A DNA stretch of 64,000 nucleotides from CAYTBN01 sp964436045 (GCA_964436045.1 CAYTBN010000029.1:23137-87136), one strand, 5' to 3'. Numbered from the stretch's first letter, positions 18,460 to 27,398 are shown. Notes: generated from the letters alone by a model not told the origin. Numbers and translations: made by a program.

Positions 18460-21150
18460 GTGCGTGCCCTTGTCGCCCTGATCCCGGCGCTGCTGTTGTT
18501 CGGCTGTCCAACCGAGGAAGATCCCCCGATCGTCGAACCGGATCCCGATTCCGATCCGGACCTGACCGAGCGCCTGGGACCCGAGGAGGCCCGTGCGGGG
18601 ATCCTGGCCGAGGATGACGCTGGGGCCTTCATCGGGGGCGCCGCTGGCGAGTCCCGGGCCGGTGACTTCCTCCTGTACAACGACCGCGCCCGCTTCGTGA
18701 TCCGCGGACTGCGCGACGGCCACTTCTACATCGGCCAGCCGGGCTCGCTCATCGACGCCGACATCGTCCGCCCCGATGGGGAGGCGGACCGGGACGGGCT
18801 CGACGACCTGTTCACCCTGGGCAACCTGGCACGGTTGTTCCGCGCCGAGGCGATCGAGGTCGTCGCCGACGGCAGCGACGGCGGTGCAGCGGTGGTTCGG
18901 GCGACCGGGGCCGACGCCCCCTTCGCCTACCTCGAGGGGGTGATGGAGCTCCCTGGTTTTTTCCCGTCCCTCGGCGTGCAGATCACCCAGACGTTCACCC
19001 TGGCGCCCTCCTCGCCATCGCTCGAGCTCGCGACCGAGATCCACAACCCAGGTGACGAGCTGGTGGAACTCACCTTGCTCGACGCGGGGATGACCGACCT
19101 GGCCACCTTCGCCGGCTTCGCCGTGGGCGCTGGCTTCGACGGCTCCGCTCCGACCGGCCCCCGCACGATGATGGCGATGGTCTCCCACCGCAACGACCTG
19201 GCGATGGCCATCTACCGGACCGAGGGGAGCCTGGAGGAGAGCGGGCTGTCGGTGCTGGGCGAGGAGTTCGACCTGCTGGTGGTCGAGTCCGAGAGCCTCG
19301 AGCTGGCCCCTGGGGAGACGGCGACGGTGAAGCGGCTGGTGGGCGTGGCCCCGGACCTGGCCGCCCTGGAGGCCGACCGCCGCGACCGCCAGGGGCTGAC
19401 CACCGCCGTGGTCGAGGGCACGCTGCTCGAGGTGGGTAGCGAGGCACCCATCGCGGGCGCGCGCGTGTTCCTCACCGATCAGGACGGGAATCCCCAGATG
19501 GTGGCGGTCTCGGACAGCGAGGGCCGCTTCCGCCTCTCGTGGGAGCCGGGGGACTACCGGCTGGTGGCCGTGGGCGACGGGAACAACGAGCGGATGGACT
19601 TCCCGGACGCCTGGGGACCCTACGGCGTCTACGCCCACCCGTCGTCCAACGAGCTGGCGACCCGGGCGTTCACCGATCCGGAGGCGGCGGTGGGCGCCGA
19701 CCAGGCGGATGGTCGCGGCCGGACGGAGCCGGTGGACGTGACCCTCGTGGACGGTGAGGTCGCCTCCGCGTCGCTGACCCTCGATCCGCCCGCGGTCCTG
19801 TCGCTGACGGTGGAGGACGGCGACGGAAATCCCCTTCCGGCGGTGGCTCACGCCTTCTTCGCCGACGGGATGGACGACCCACAGCCCCGGGATCGCCGGC
19901 TCGGGGAGAACCGCCCGCGCGGCGGAGCGCGGAAGGCCGCGTGGGTGCTGGACGGCGCGATGGATGTCCCGATCCCCGCGGGACAGTACGACGTCGTCGC
20001 CCAGCACGGGCCGCGCTACGAGCTCGGAGAGGCCACGGATCTCGAGCTGGTGGCAGGCCAGACCACCGCGGTGACCCTGGTGCTGGAGGAGGCCTACTCG
20101 CTCTCCGGGTACACCGCCGGGGATCTCCACACCCACGCCTCACCCTCCCTCGACGGTGAGCTGACTGTCGAGGAGCGGCTCGCCACCGTGGTGACCAACG
20201 ACGTGCAGGTCCAGGTGTCCACCGACCACGATCACGTGACCGACTACCGACCGCTGGCGGCGGCGATGGGGATCGGGTCGTGGGCCGTCACCGTGCCCGG
20301 GGACGAGATCTCCCCGGAGCTCCGCGGCCATCACAACGCCTACCCCCTCGAGCCGGATCCCGACCTGCCCAACGGGGGCTCGCCACGCTGGTGGGAACGG
20401 CAGCAGACCACCGCGGAACTCCACGCCTATATCCGCGAACAGCTGGGAGACGACATCCTGATCCAGATCAACCATGGACTGGACAGCGGGATGTTCGCGG
20501 CGTCCGACTACGATGCGTTCAGCGGAGAGCCCAACAAGCCAGACTTCTATGACGCCGACTTCGACACCATGGAGATCCTCAACAGCGGGGACTTCAGCGA
20601 GGCGGAGGAGTTGCGAGACATCCTCTGCGCACACCTGGATCAGGGCCTGCGGCCGGTGGGTACCGGAGTCAGCGACTCCCACGGCCGTCTGTCCGGCGCG
20701 GGCAACGCGCGAACCTACGTGCAGACCGGCGCCGACTCGGTCGCCGACCTCGACGTGGACGACTTCTTCACCAACCTCGCCGCCGGCCGCGCCGTGGTCA
20801 GCAGCGGCCCATTCGTCACCCTTGAGGCCGGGTACGAGGGCGACACGGCCGAGATCGGCGACACGCTGGTGGCACCCCAGGCGACCCTGTCGATGCGGGT
20901 GCTGGCCCCCAGCTGGATGGCGGTCCAGGAGGTCCGCCTGTACGGTCGCGGGTGTGAGCTGCTCGATACCTTCCTGATCGACACCGATCTCGCCGATCCG
21001 CCCCTGTGGTTCGAGGGCGAGACCGAGGTCTATCCCCTGGAGGATGGCTACTACATGCTCGAGGTCCACGGCTGGGGCGACATGGCACCCATGTGGAGCG
21101 GCGGTCGGCCCTACGCGCTGACCAACCCCGTGTTCGTCGATCTTCCCTGA
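18460..21150 (+). CDS. CehA/McbA-family PHP metallohydrolase lipoprotein
   Basis: An 896-residue lipoprotein starting at GTG 18460 (GGAGG upstream; lipobox LLFGC). An Asp/Pro/Glu linker is followed by a long beta-rich N-terminal half, including a carboxypeptidase-regulatory-like bead (about 325-385, VVEGTLLEVGSEAPIAGARV). The C-terminal 350 residues form a PHP-type metal-dependent hydrolase as in CehA/McbA carbaryl hydrolases: GDLHTHASPSLDGELTVEER (metal His pair), STDHDHVTDY, NHGLDSGMFA and GVSDSHGRLSG supply the metal ligands. It is therefore probably an active surface-exposed phosphoesterase or amidase-like enzyme. It is a single-gene unit divergent from the nitroreductase. Confidence 0.85.
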   Translation: MRALVALIPALLLFGCPTEEDPPIVEPDPDSDPDLTERLGPEEARAGILAEDDAGAFIGGAAGESRAGDFLLYNDRARFVIRGLRDGHFYIGQPGSLIDADIVRPDGEADRDGLDDLFTLGNLARLFRAEAIEVVADGSDGGAAVVRATGADAPFAYLEGVMELPGFFPSLGVQITQTFTLAPSSPSLELATEIHNPGDELVELTLLDAGMTDLATFAGFAVGAGFDGSAPTGPRTMMAMVSHRNDLAMAIYRTEGSLEESGLSVLGEEFDLLVVESESLELAPGETATVKRLVGVAPDLAALEADRRDRQGLTTAVVEGTLLEVGSEAPIAGARVFLTDQDGNPQMVAVSDSEGRFRLSWEPGDYRLVAVGDGNNERMDFPDAWGPYGVYAHPSSNELATRAFTDPEAAVGADQADGRGRTEPVDVTLVDGEVASASLTLDPPAVLSLTVEDGDGNPLPAVAHAFFADGMDDPQPRDRRLGENRPRGGARKAAWVLDGAMDVPIPAGQYDVVAQHGPRYELGEATDLELVAGQTTAVTLVLEEAYSLSGYTAGDLHTHASPSLDGELTVEERLATVVTNDVQVQVSTDHDHVTDYRPLAAAMGIGSWAVTVPGDEISPELRGHHNAYPLEPDPDLPNGGSPRWWERQQTTAELHAYIREQLGDDILIQINHGLDSGMFAASDYDAFSGEPNKPDFYDADFDTMEILNSGDFSEAEELRDILCAHLDQGLRPVGTGVSDSHGRLSGAGNARTYVQTGADSVADLDVDDFFTNLAAGRAVVSSGPFVTLEAGYEGDTAEIGDTLVAPQATLSMRVLAPSWMAVQEVRLYGRGCELLDTFLIDTDLADPPLWFEGETEVYPLEDGYYMLEVHGWGDMAPMWSGGRPYALTNPVFVDLP

Positions 21151-21210
21151 TCGGCAGCGCGCTGGGATCCTGGGCTGACAACGCCCGCGGCTTCGTGCGA
21201 TGGTCCGCAT

Positions 21211-22347
21211 GTGACCTCCCCCTCCCCAGGCACCGAACTCGAGGACTTCCTGGCCCAGATCGCGGCCGTCGATCCGCCGCGAGCTTCCGGGCGTTGCACC
21301 CTGGATCTGCCGGGAATCTTGCCGCGGAAGGGACTGCTGGCCATCGGCAGGCAGCGGGCACGGTTCCTCCAGCAAGATCCCTTCGGCGTGACCGTGGCCC
21401 GGGACTGGGACGTCTCGACCCTCCGCGGCGCCGAGCTCGGCGATGACCCGCGGAGACGGTGGGTCCGCTTCCGGACGCCCGAGGGTGATGTCGAGGCCAC
21501 CGGCTTCGAGGACGCCGCCGCCGCCGAGGCCCTGTGGTCGGCGCTGGTCGCGGCGCGCCACCCGGGCGAGTCCGCGGCGGACAGCACATCCGCCGGGGCC
21601 GACATGTTCCAGCCCGGGGGTCCCGCGCCGACGACCTCCAGGACGCCACCGCCCACCGCGCGACTCGCGGCGGTGGCGGGTGTCCTCTGCCTGACGGCGG
21701 CGGGCGGCGTGGTCGGATACCTGATGATGGACGCTCCCCCGACTCCGGAGCCCGTGGTCCTGGCTGCCGTGGCGGAACCCGCGAAGCCCGCCGCCCCCGA
21801 CGGTCTCAAGGGGCTCGGCTTTGGCCAGACCATGGATCAGGTCCGCGGCGGAATGCCCGAGATGCAGTCCGCGGTCCGGGGGCCGGCGGAGGCGGTCTCA
21901 CCTGCGTTCTCGCTGGATGACGCCCTGGCCATCGGGATGCCCGGGACCTTCGTGTCGGTGACCGTGCCGGGGGAGGTGTGGGTCGTCGACACCTCCATCG
22001 GGACCGTTCCGGCGAGCTGCGAGCTGCACTTCGCGGTGGACGACGGGCTGTCTCGAATGCGGTGTCAGCTCGATCCGCTGCCCTCCCGTGAGCGGCACGT
22101 GTCGGCCGAGACGGGGTTGGTGGCGACGCTGACCTTCCGCTACGGTCCGCCCTCCACCGCGACCGAGGAGATGGACAAGTTCCTCGAGGACAGTGCATTC
22201 CGGGTCGTGGATCTGGATAGCGCCAACGGGACCTTTGTCGACGAGGCTCGCGTCGACGGCTCGATCCGGCTTCCAAGCAGCTGCCGGCTGCGCTTCGGTC
22301 CCCGCACGGTGGTGCAGTTCAGCGCCGTCGACGAGATGGGCTCCTAG
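21211..22347 (+). CDS. Chimeric membrane protein ending in an FHA-domain tail
   Basis: A 378-residue ORF from GTG 21211. Residues about 20-120 are a PH-like beta domain (LLAIGRQRARFLQQDPFGVT), about 150-172 a single membrane helix (AAVAGVLCLTAAGGVVGYLM), about 190-327 an unrecognised extracytoplasmic domain. From about residue 328 the sequence changes to FRVVDLDSANGTFVDEARVD, the last strands of an FHA phosphopeptide-binding domain, which normally belongs in the cytoplasm. The frame then ends in TAG, and the codons beyond it (AFERLRRALF) run straight into a GGDEF domain. The simplest reading is that a deletion near 22190 joined this gene to the 3' half of an FHA-GGDEF gene. The fused product would have its FHA piece outside the membrane and incomplete, so it is probably not functional. 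Confidence 0.6.
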   Translation: MTSPSPGTELEDFLAQIAAVDPPRASGRCTLDLPGILPRKGLLAIGRQRARFLQQDPFGVTVARDWDVSTLRGAELGDDPRRRWVRFRTPEGDVEATGFEDAAAAEALWSALVAARHPGESAADSTSAGADMFQPGGPAPTTSRTPPPTARLAAVAGVLCLTAAGGVVGYLMMDAPPTPEPVVLAAVAEPAKPAAPDGLKGLGFGQTMDQVRGGMPEMQSAVRGPAEAVSPAFSLDDALAIGMPGTFVSVTVPGEVWVVDTSIGTVPASCELHFAVDDGLSRMRCQLDPLPSRERHVSAETGLVATLTFRYGPPSTATEEMDKFLEDSAFRVVDLDSANGTFVDEARVDGSIRLPSSCRLRFGPRTVVQFSAVDEMGS

Positions 22348-22377
22348 GCGTTCGAGCGGCTGCGGCGCGCCCTGTTC

Positions 22378-22926
22378 ATGGATCCGCTGACCGGATCGGG
22401 CAACCGGACCTTCCTGGACCTGCGGATGCGGGAGGAGATCTCCTTCGGCCGCCGCCACGGTCAGACCATCGCGGTGATGCTGGCTGACCTGGACCACTTC
22501 AAGCTGATCAACGATCGCTTCGGCCACGTGGTCGGTGACCGGTTCCTCAAGCGCATCGGCCAGATCCTGGCGGACGTCGTCCGGGTCGAGGACTCGGTCT
22601 ACCGATACGGCGGTGAGGAATTTTGCGTCCTGGTCCGGGGAATCGGGCACGACGGCCTGGTCCGGATGGCCGAGCGGATCCGGGTGGCCATCGAGGCCTT
22701 CGAGATGCCCGTGTCCGACGAGGTGGCGAAGCTGACGGTCAGCCTGGGCATCGCGAGCCTGGTCCCCGGCGAGGACGAACCGGAGGGCAGCACCCTGGTG
22801 GTGGAAATGGAAGAGGAGCCTGTGGACGTGGCCAGCCAGCTCATCCGCCGGGCCGACGCAGCCCTCTACCTGGCCAAAGGGCGGGGACGCAACTGCGTCG
22901 AAGTCTACTCCGAGGATGGCCGCTGA
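22378..22926 (+). CDS. GGDEF diguanylate cyclase domain, cut from its FHA part by an in-frame TAG
   Basis: A 182-residue GGDEF domain from ATG 22378 (MDPLTGSGNR). All activity motifs are present: the Mg-binding Asp in MLADLDHFKLIND, the signature YRYGGEEFCVLV, and an inhibitory I-site RVED five residues before GGEEF. It could therefore make cyclic di-GMP from two GTP. The frame is open back through TAG 22345-22347 into an FHA tail, so it was once an FHA-GGDEF sensor. There is no ribosome binding site before the ATG, so expression as it stands is doubtful without read-through. A small membrane ORF overlaps its 3' end. Confidence 0.7.
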   Translation: MDPLTGSGNRTFLDLRMREEISFGRRHGQTIAVMLADLDHFKLINDRFGHVVGDRFLKRIGQILADVVRVEDSVYRYGGEEFCVLVRGIGHDGLVRMAERIRVAIEAFEMPVSDEVAKLTVSLGIASLVPGEDEPEGSTLVVEMEEEPVDVASQLIRRADAALYLAKGRGRNCVEVYSEDGR

Positions 22927-23032
22927 TCTCGTCTCCCTGATGGTGCCCGCGGGCCTGATCGGGCTGGCGGTGGTGTTCCCGATCGTGTTCTCGATCAATG
23001 CTTCGGTGATCGGCGCGAACCAGGATGGATGA
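22916..23032 (+). CDS. Small one-helix membrane protein (38 aa)
   Basis: An ATG inside the end of the GGDEF gene (shifted frame) opens 38 codons: MAADLVSLMVPAGLIGLAVV followed by FPIVFSINASVIGANQDG. It is one 20-residue hydrophobic helix with short polar ends. Third codon positions are mainly G/C. CCGAGG directly precedes the ATG, slightly too close for an ideal ribosome binding site. The stop lies 14 nt before the next gene. It has no recognisable family and could be a chance ORF. Confidence 0.4.
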   Translation: MAADLVSLMVPAGLIGLAVVFPIVFSINASVIGANQDG

Positions 23033-23046
23033 AGGAGGACGGCAGC

Positions 23047-23967
23047 ATGACACGGCGCATCTGGATCGGTCTCGCGGCGATGGCGCTGCTGGCGGGGACG
23101 GGCTGTCCGAAGAGCGACGACGACGACAGTACGGGCGACGACGACACCACCAGCTCGGATGACGACGACGCGACGGGTGATGACGACACGACCGGGGACG
23201 ACGACGCCACCGGGGATGACGACGACGCCACCGGGGACGACGACACCAGCGGCGACGACGGGGACGGCTACACGGTCTGCGAGGACTGCGACGACGGCGA
23301 CCCGCTGGTCAGCCCTGGGGAGGCCGAGGCCCTCTGCAACGGGGTGGACGACGACTGCGATCCGGCCACCGACGATGCCCCCGACGACGACGGCGACGGC
23401 GCGACGGTCTGCGACGACTGCGACGACGACGACGGGTCACTGAACCTGGACGACGCGGACGGCGACGGCTGGACCACCTGCGACGGCGATTGCGATGACG
23501 GCGATCCGGACCTGGAGCCCGCCGACCTGGACGGGGACGGCTACAGCCCCTGCGACGACGACTGCGATGACGACGACGTCGACCTGGACCCCGCCGACGC
23601 GGACGGGGACGGCTGGTCCAGCTGCGACGGGGACTGTGACGACGCGAACGAGGGCTTCTCGATCAACTGCGAGGACCTGAACTGCGACGGCGACGGCTTG
23701 ATCCACACCGTCCCCGACGGCTGCATGCACGACGGCGGCGTCAACGCGGGCGGGGACAGCCTGGAGGTCTACTGTTACTGGGGGGTGGCCCGGTTCTGCC
23801 TGTCCGGAGAGTCTTGCCAGTGGCGCAGCGGCCAGCCGGGGAGCGACGACGGCACCACCTGCGAGCGCGCTGGCCTGACCAGCGACTACATGGCCAACGC
23901 CTGGTGCGACTACTACGACGGCCACGCCGATTACAACTGCACCACCGCCGAGGACATCTACTTCTAG
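23047..23967 (+). CDS. MopE-like Asp/Cys-repeat lipoprotein
   Basis: A 306-residue lipoprotein (lipobox GTGC, then about 45 Asp-rich residues). Residues about 75-215 consist of repeats of the type DGDGxxxCxDCDDxDPxxxPGA (for example CEDCDDGDPLVSPGEAEALC, NGVDDDCDPATDDAP), the putative metal-binding motif of MopE/SprA-type surface proteins, known for calcium or copper binding. A C-terminal Cys-rich domain (about 225-306) closes the protein. GGAGG precedes the ATG at 23047; the frame also opens at 23029. Expected on the outer membrane surface. It converges with the radical SAM gene 15 nt away. Confidence 0.8.
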   Translation: MTRRIWIGLAAMALLAGTGCPKSDDDDSTGDDDTTSSDDDDATGDDDTTGDDDATGDDDDATGDDDTSGDDGDGYTVCEDCDDGDPLVSPGEAEALCNGVDDDCDPATDDAPDDDGDGATVCDDCDDDDGSLNLDDADGDGWTTCDGDCDDGDPDLEPADLDGDGYSPCDDDCDDDDVDLDPADADGDGWSSCDGDCDDANEGFSINCEDLNCDGDGLIHTVPDGCMHDGGVNAGGDSLEVYCYWGVARFCLSGESCQWRSGQPGSDDGTTCERAGLTSDYMANAWCDYYDGHADYNCTTAEDIYF

Positions 23968-23982
23968 CCCCTCCCCCAGACC

Positions 23983-25080
23983 TCACAGCTTGCAGCAGCG
24001 GGCGCAGCCCGGCATCAGGCCGTCCTTCATCGTCTGGCGGAAGCGGCGGTAGCGGTCACCGTTCCAGACCGCCTCCAGGGATCCGCCGCGGACGTTGCCC
24101 ATCGGCGCCATGAAACCCTGACAGGGGTACACGTCCCCCTGGGCGTTGAGGTAGGTGGAGCGCCAGATGAACAGGCAGCGCCTGCCGAGGTCGGGTTCGT
24201 GGCTGTACCAGCGCTCGACCTCCCCGGGGTTGAGCACTGGCCGCGTGGATACGCCGCCCGCCCGATCCGAGTCGAGGAACTCCAGCAGCGGGGCGAACGC
24301 GCTGTCCCGGGGTTCGTAGCTGTGGCTCAGCAGCAGCAGCGGCTCCCCGGGAAAGTGTTCCTCCCAGAACGCCCGCTGGCGCCGGGTCTCCTCGCCGGTG
24401 AGGAAGTTCAGGTGACTCAGGCGCAGCGACAGGGGCCGGATGGAGGCCACGTCTTCGGCAAAACCCGGCAGCTCGGCCACGCTGTCCTCGGTGAGTACGT
24501 AGTTGACCATCGGCCTGGTGCGGGGCCCGGCCGCGTTCCACTCTCGCAGGGTCCGCAGCGCCTGTTGGAAGGCGCCGGCCTTCCCCACCGCCCGGTCGTG
24601 GGTCGCCTCGCGGCCGTGGAAGCTCACCAGGAACGCGTCCAGTCCCAGGTCGGCCAGCCGCCGCAGCTCGTCGTCCCGGTTCAGCGTGCCGTTGGTGACC
24701 ACCCCGACCGGCATGCCCCGCCGCTTGAAGGCGGTCACCACGTCGACGAGGTCGTCGCGGGCGAAGGGTTCGCCGCCGGACAGGAACACCCCGGGCCGGT
24801 GGGGCGCCCAGCGGGCGGCGAGGGACCGGTAGTCGTCCAGCCCCAGCTCGTCGGCCCGTCCGACCCTGTTGTCTGCGTTGAAGCAGTAGGGACAGTCCAG
24901 GTTGCAGCGGGTGGTCAGCGTGATGTTGACCACGAAGGGGAACTCACCCGCCTTGCCACCCTTGCGCGCCATCTGCGCCGGCAGGACCAGGGTGTCGCCC
25001 ACCGTACGTAGCGCCGGGAAGAAGGGCCGGAAGGTGCGAATGCTCGCCAGCTGCGAGTCGACACGGGACCAGATACCCAC
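23983..25080 (-). CDS. Radical SAM / SPASM-type protein
   Basis: About 365 residues from a GTG at 25080. The cluster motif is RCNLDCPYC (Cys59, Cys63, Cys66), followed by the SAM-binding GGEP motif in FLSGGEPFAR. The C-terminus has SPASM-like cysteines (RRCLFIWRSTYLNAQGDVYP then CQGF, and MPGCARCCKL) that could bind auxiliary clusters. Members of this class modify peptides or small metabolites; the substrate is unknown. The frame opens as far as 25212, but that region contains a dispersed repeat and the divergent start of the next gene, so the shorter start is preferred; it has no clear ribosome binding site. It stands alone. Confidence 0.8.
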   Translation of the reverse strand: MGIWSRVDSQLASIRTFRPFFPALRTVGDTLVLPAQMARKGGKAGEFPFVVNITLTTRCNLDCPYCFNADNRVGRADELGLDDYRSLAARWAPHRPGVFLSGGEPFARDDLVDVVTAFKRRGMPVGVVTNGTLNRDDELRRLADLGLDAFLVSFHGREATHDRAVGKAGAFQQALRTLREWNAAGPRTRPMVNYVLTEDSVAELPGFAEDVASIRPLSLRLSHLNFLTGEETRRQRAFWEEHFPGEPLLLLSHSYEPRDSAFAPLLEFLDSDRAGGVSTRPVLNPGEVERWYSHEPDLGRRCLFIWRSTYLNAQGDVYPCQGFMAPMGNVRGGSLEAVWNGDRYRRFRQTMKDGLMPGCARCCKL

Positions 25081-25125
25081 ACCGAGATGCTGAGCACCAC
25101 GGAGCCACCCGTCAAGCGGAGTTCC

Positions 25126-25160
25126 GGGTGCCACGGCCGGACAAGCCGACCGTGGCACCC
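25126..25160 (+). repeat. 29-bp dispersed palindromic repeat, copy A
   Basis: CACGGCCGGACAAGCCGACC plus GTGGCACCC (25132-25160). Here the arms extend to an 11-bp inverted repeat (25126-25136 with 25150-25160). The same core recurs at 27545 and 48188, always in the same orientation. This copy lies in the divergent gap between the radical SAM gene and the fused membrane/lipoprotein gene. Confidence 0.8.
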
Positions 25161-25189
25161 GGCCGCTGGGTTCTCTAGAATCGCCCTGC

Positions 25190-26788
25190 ATGACCACGGA
25201 ACCCACCGACAACCCTGGCGAGGCCGCCGCGGTCGTCCCAGCCCCGAAGGCGGCAGAGACGGCCGCCAGCCGGCGCGTGCTGCGCTACGCCGTGCTGGCC
25301 GGGCTCTGCCCCTTGATCCCGATCCCCTTCCTCGACGACGTGCTGGCCGGCATGTTCCGCGCCCGGATGATCCGGGGGCTGGTGGCCGATGCCGGCCTGA
25401 GGCCCGAACCGCTACAGGCGGATCTGTTGGCCTTCGAGCCCCTCCCGATCCGCCTGCTCGGCTGTTTGTTCGGCCTGATCTGGGCAGTCGTCAGGAAGCT
25501 GTTCCGCAAGATCGTCTACATCTTCGCGGTCAAGGACTGCGTCGACACCGCCTCGCGGGTGATGCACCACGGCTGGCTGTTCCAGTACGCACTGACCGAG
25601 GGGATCCTGAACCAGCAGACCTTCGACGACGGCAACGAGGCCATCCGGCACGTCCGCGACGCGATCCGCACCGCCACCGATCGGGTCGACCCTCGCCCGG
25701 TCAACAAGGCACTACGCCAGGTGTTCCTCGGCAGCCGCTCTCTGGTCAAGGGCGCCGCGCGCGCCGTGGGCCAGATCCTCCGCGGCGGTGGCGCGAACCG
25801 CCGAGACAGCGAGGCCACCGACCGCGCCGTCTCCGATCTGGAGACCCGTCAGGTCGGAGAGGTCGAGCGGATTCTCGACGAACTGGTCACGACCCTCAAA
25901 GGGAGCGCTTCGTACCGCGAGAACCTGGAACGGGAGTTCCGCGAGGTCCTCGCCGAAGGCGACCCAGGGCCGAGCGCCGCGGCGCTGCTGGTGCTCTTCT
26001 TGGCCCTCGTCGCGGGCTGCGGCGGGGGAGGGCCGGTGGCAACGGACGGGACGGTTGGCTGCAACCAGGACGATCCGCAGCTGCGGGACGTCTGTCAGCT
26101 CGCCGGCGTCTGGGACCTGGACGATCCGGAGCTCGGCACCGTCCAGCCGATCTGCGAGGGCATGTCGACCACCTGGTACCGGGACATGTGCTGGCTGGCG
26201 TCGGCCCAGTCGCCGTCCTCGACCATGGCGCTGCGGGAGCAGTCCACGGCCGCCGGCACCTGGGCCACCATGCCCGTCTCTCCCGGTGGCTGGGACGTGT
26301 GGGGCTTCTGCGAGCAGATCCACGACCCGTTCTGGGTCCAGGAGTGCAAGCTGTTCCTGCTGGACATGTACGTGGGCGACATCGATCCGACGAGCCGGCT
26401 GACGATCTGCCTGAGCGAGATGCCGTTGCTGCAGGAGATCTGCGTCAAGCACGGGGTCAATCGCTGGGCGGAGGGCATGACCCAGGTCTGCGTGCCCGGC
26501 GGCGCTCCGCAGTGCACCTCGTGGTTCAGTCCCGACGAGCTGGCAGCCCAGCTGGACGCGCTGCGGGTGGGAGGCGCTGCTAGCCCCCAGCCCGCGGTGG
26601 CGGCGCTCGCGCGGGCGCTGCTCGAGCACGCCCATCCCGACGACTGGGAAACACGCTGTCTCGCGCTGCCGGGCGCCGACGCGGCCCGCTGCCGGCCAGC
26701 CGCCGATCCGCACCAGGCGGGCGTGATGAAGCTCCAACGGGTGGACTCCCTGGTCTGGCGCGAAGTGGAGGAGCCCCGATGGTGGTGA
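25190..26788 (+). CDS. In-frame fusion of a membrane protein and a Cys-rich lipoprotein
   Basis: A 532-residue ORF. Residues 1-262 look like one protein: a hydrophobic stretch near 30-55 (RYAVLAGLCPLIPIPFLDDV), another near 85-110, then a charged helical part (VGEVERILDELVTTLKGSAS). At about 263-277 a typical lipoprotein signal core and lipobox appears in the middle (AAALLVLFLALVAGC, Cys277), followed by a Cys-rich mature lipoprotein part (CNQDDPQLRDVCQLAGVWDL; CEQIHDPFWVQECKLF). The signal core lacks its own Met and basic start. This looks like two genes joined by a deletion of the first stop and second start. The family of either half is not recognised. It overlaps the following small lipoprotein gene by 10 nt. 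Confidence 0.65.
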   Translation: MTTEPTDNPGEAAAVVPAPKAAETAASRRVLRYAVLAGLCPLIPIPFLDDVLAGMFRARMIRGLVADAGLRPEPLQADLLAFEPLPIRLLGCLFGLIWAVVRKLFRKIVYIFAVKDCVDTASRVMHHGWLFQYALTEGILNQQTFDDGNEAIRHVRDAIRTATDRVDPRPVNKALRQVFLGSRSLVKGAARAVGQILRGGGANRRDSEATDRAVSDLETRQVGEVERILDELVTTLKGSASYRENLEREFREVLAEGDPGPSAAALLVLFLALVAGCGGGGPVATDGTVGCNQDDPQLRDVCQLAGVWDLDDPELGTVQPICEGMSTTWYRDMCWLASAQSPSSTMALREQSTAAGTWATMPVSPGGWDVWGFCEQIHDPFWVQECKLFLLDMYVGDIDPTSRLTICLSEMPLLQEICVKHGVNRWAEGMTQVCVPGGAPQCTSWFSPDELAAQLDALRVGGAASPQPAVAALARALLEHAHPDDWETRCLALPGADAARCRPAADPHQAGVMKLQRVDSLVWREVEEPRWW

Positions 26789-27144
26789 TCCGGACCCTGT
26801 CCCGGCGGGGACTGGCGCTGGCGCTCGCGGGCTGGCTGGGCCTGCTGGGCGGCGCCTGCAAGGGCGGGGTCTGTGACGACTCCTGCCTCCGCGAACGGGC
26901 CCTCGAGGGCTTCCGTACCGACTACGCCGCCGGAATCGAGGCCCTGCGCGCGATCCAGGATCCGGTGGTCGCCCAGGCCACGGTGATGGACGTGGTGCGG
27001 GCCCCGGACATCGACCTGCAGATGCCCGACCAGGTGCAGGAGGTCTGCGGCGTGGCCGGCACCGACGTGCTGTTCAGCCTGTGCATGGAGCGCTACTCGC
27101 ACCACCACATCAAGCAGATGCTCGACGGCCCCGCCCCTCCGTGA
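26779..27144 (+). CDS. Small Cys-containing lipoprotein
   Basis: A 121-residue protein starting MVVIRTLSRRGLALALAGWL with lipobox LLGGAC (Cys about 27). The mature part has six to seven Cys and a helical look (ALEGFRTDYAAGIEALRAIQ; QEVCGVAGTDVLFSLCMERY). It overlaps the end of the preceding fused gene by 10 nt, so the two are coupled, and its sequence character resembles the C-terminal half of that gene. It probably lies in the periplasm. No known family; function unknown. Confidence 0.65.
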   Translation: MVVIRTLSRRGLALALAGWLGLLGGACKGGVCDDSCLRERALEGFRTDYAAGIEALRAIQDPVVAQATVMDVVRAPDIDLQMPDQVQEVCGVAGTDVLFSLCMERYSHHHIKQMLDGPAPP

Positions 27145-27158
27145 CCCCAGGCCGGCCT

Positions 27159-27398
27159 TCAGTTGGTGCTGCGGCTGACCTCGATCCAGTCCGTCCCGTC
27201 GCAGATCAGCGTCAGGGCGTCGTGGGCGCCGACCTGGACGGCGAAGTCGCTGTTGAGCTTGAGGTTGCCGCCCTTTTTCACCGAGAACGCCCCGGACGGG
27301 TCGAAGCGCAGCGTGGTCTTGCGGCCGGGCCACGAGGCGGTGATCGAGGTGATATCGTTGCTTCCCTTGACCACGAAGAAGCTCGAGGTGCGGGACAT
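27159..27398 (-). pseudogene. Fragment of a beta-structured C-terminal domain
   Basis: About 80 codons with an organised beta-rich sequence: SFFVVKGSNDITSITASWPG, then KTTLRFDPSGAFSVKKGGNL, ending LTLICDGTDWIEVSR. This pattern is the usual C-terminal cap of phage tail-spike and beta-helix proteins (a domain that follows a long helix). Upstream codons look non-coding and contain a dispersed repeat, so this is probably the stump of a larger lost gene rather than a complete protein. The rest of 27145-27600 holds the repeat and nothing else I can support. Confidence 0.4.

Noticed and set aside
23029..23046. Start of the MopE-like gene at 23029
   Set aside because: It overlaps the small membrane ORF and puts the ribosome binding site GGAGG inside the gene; ATG 23047 fits better.
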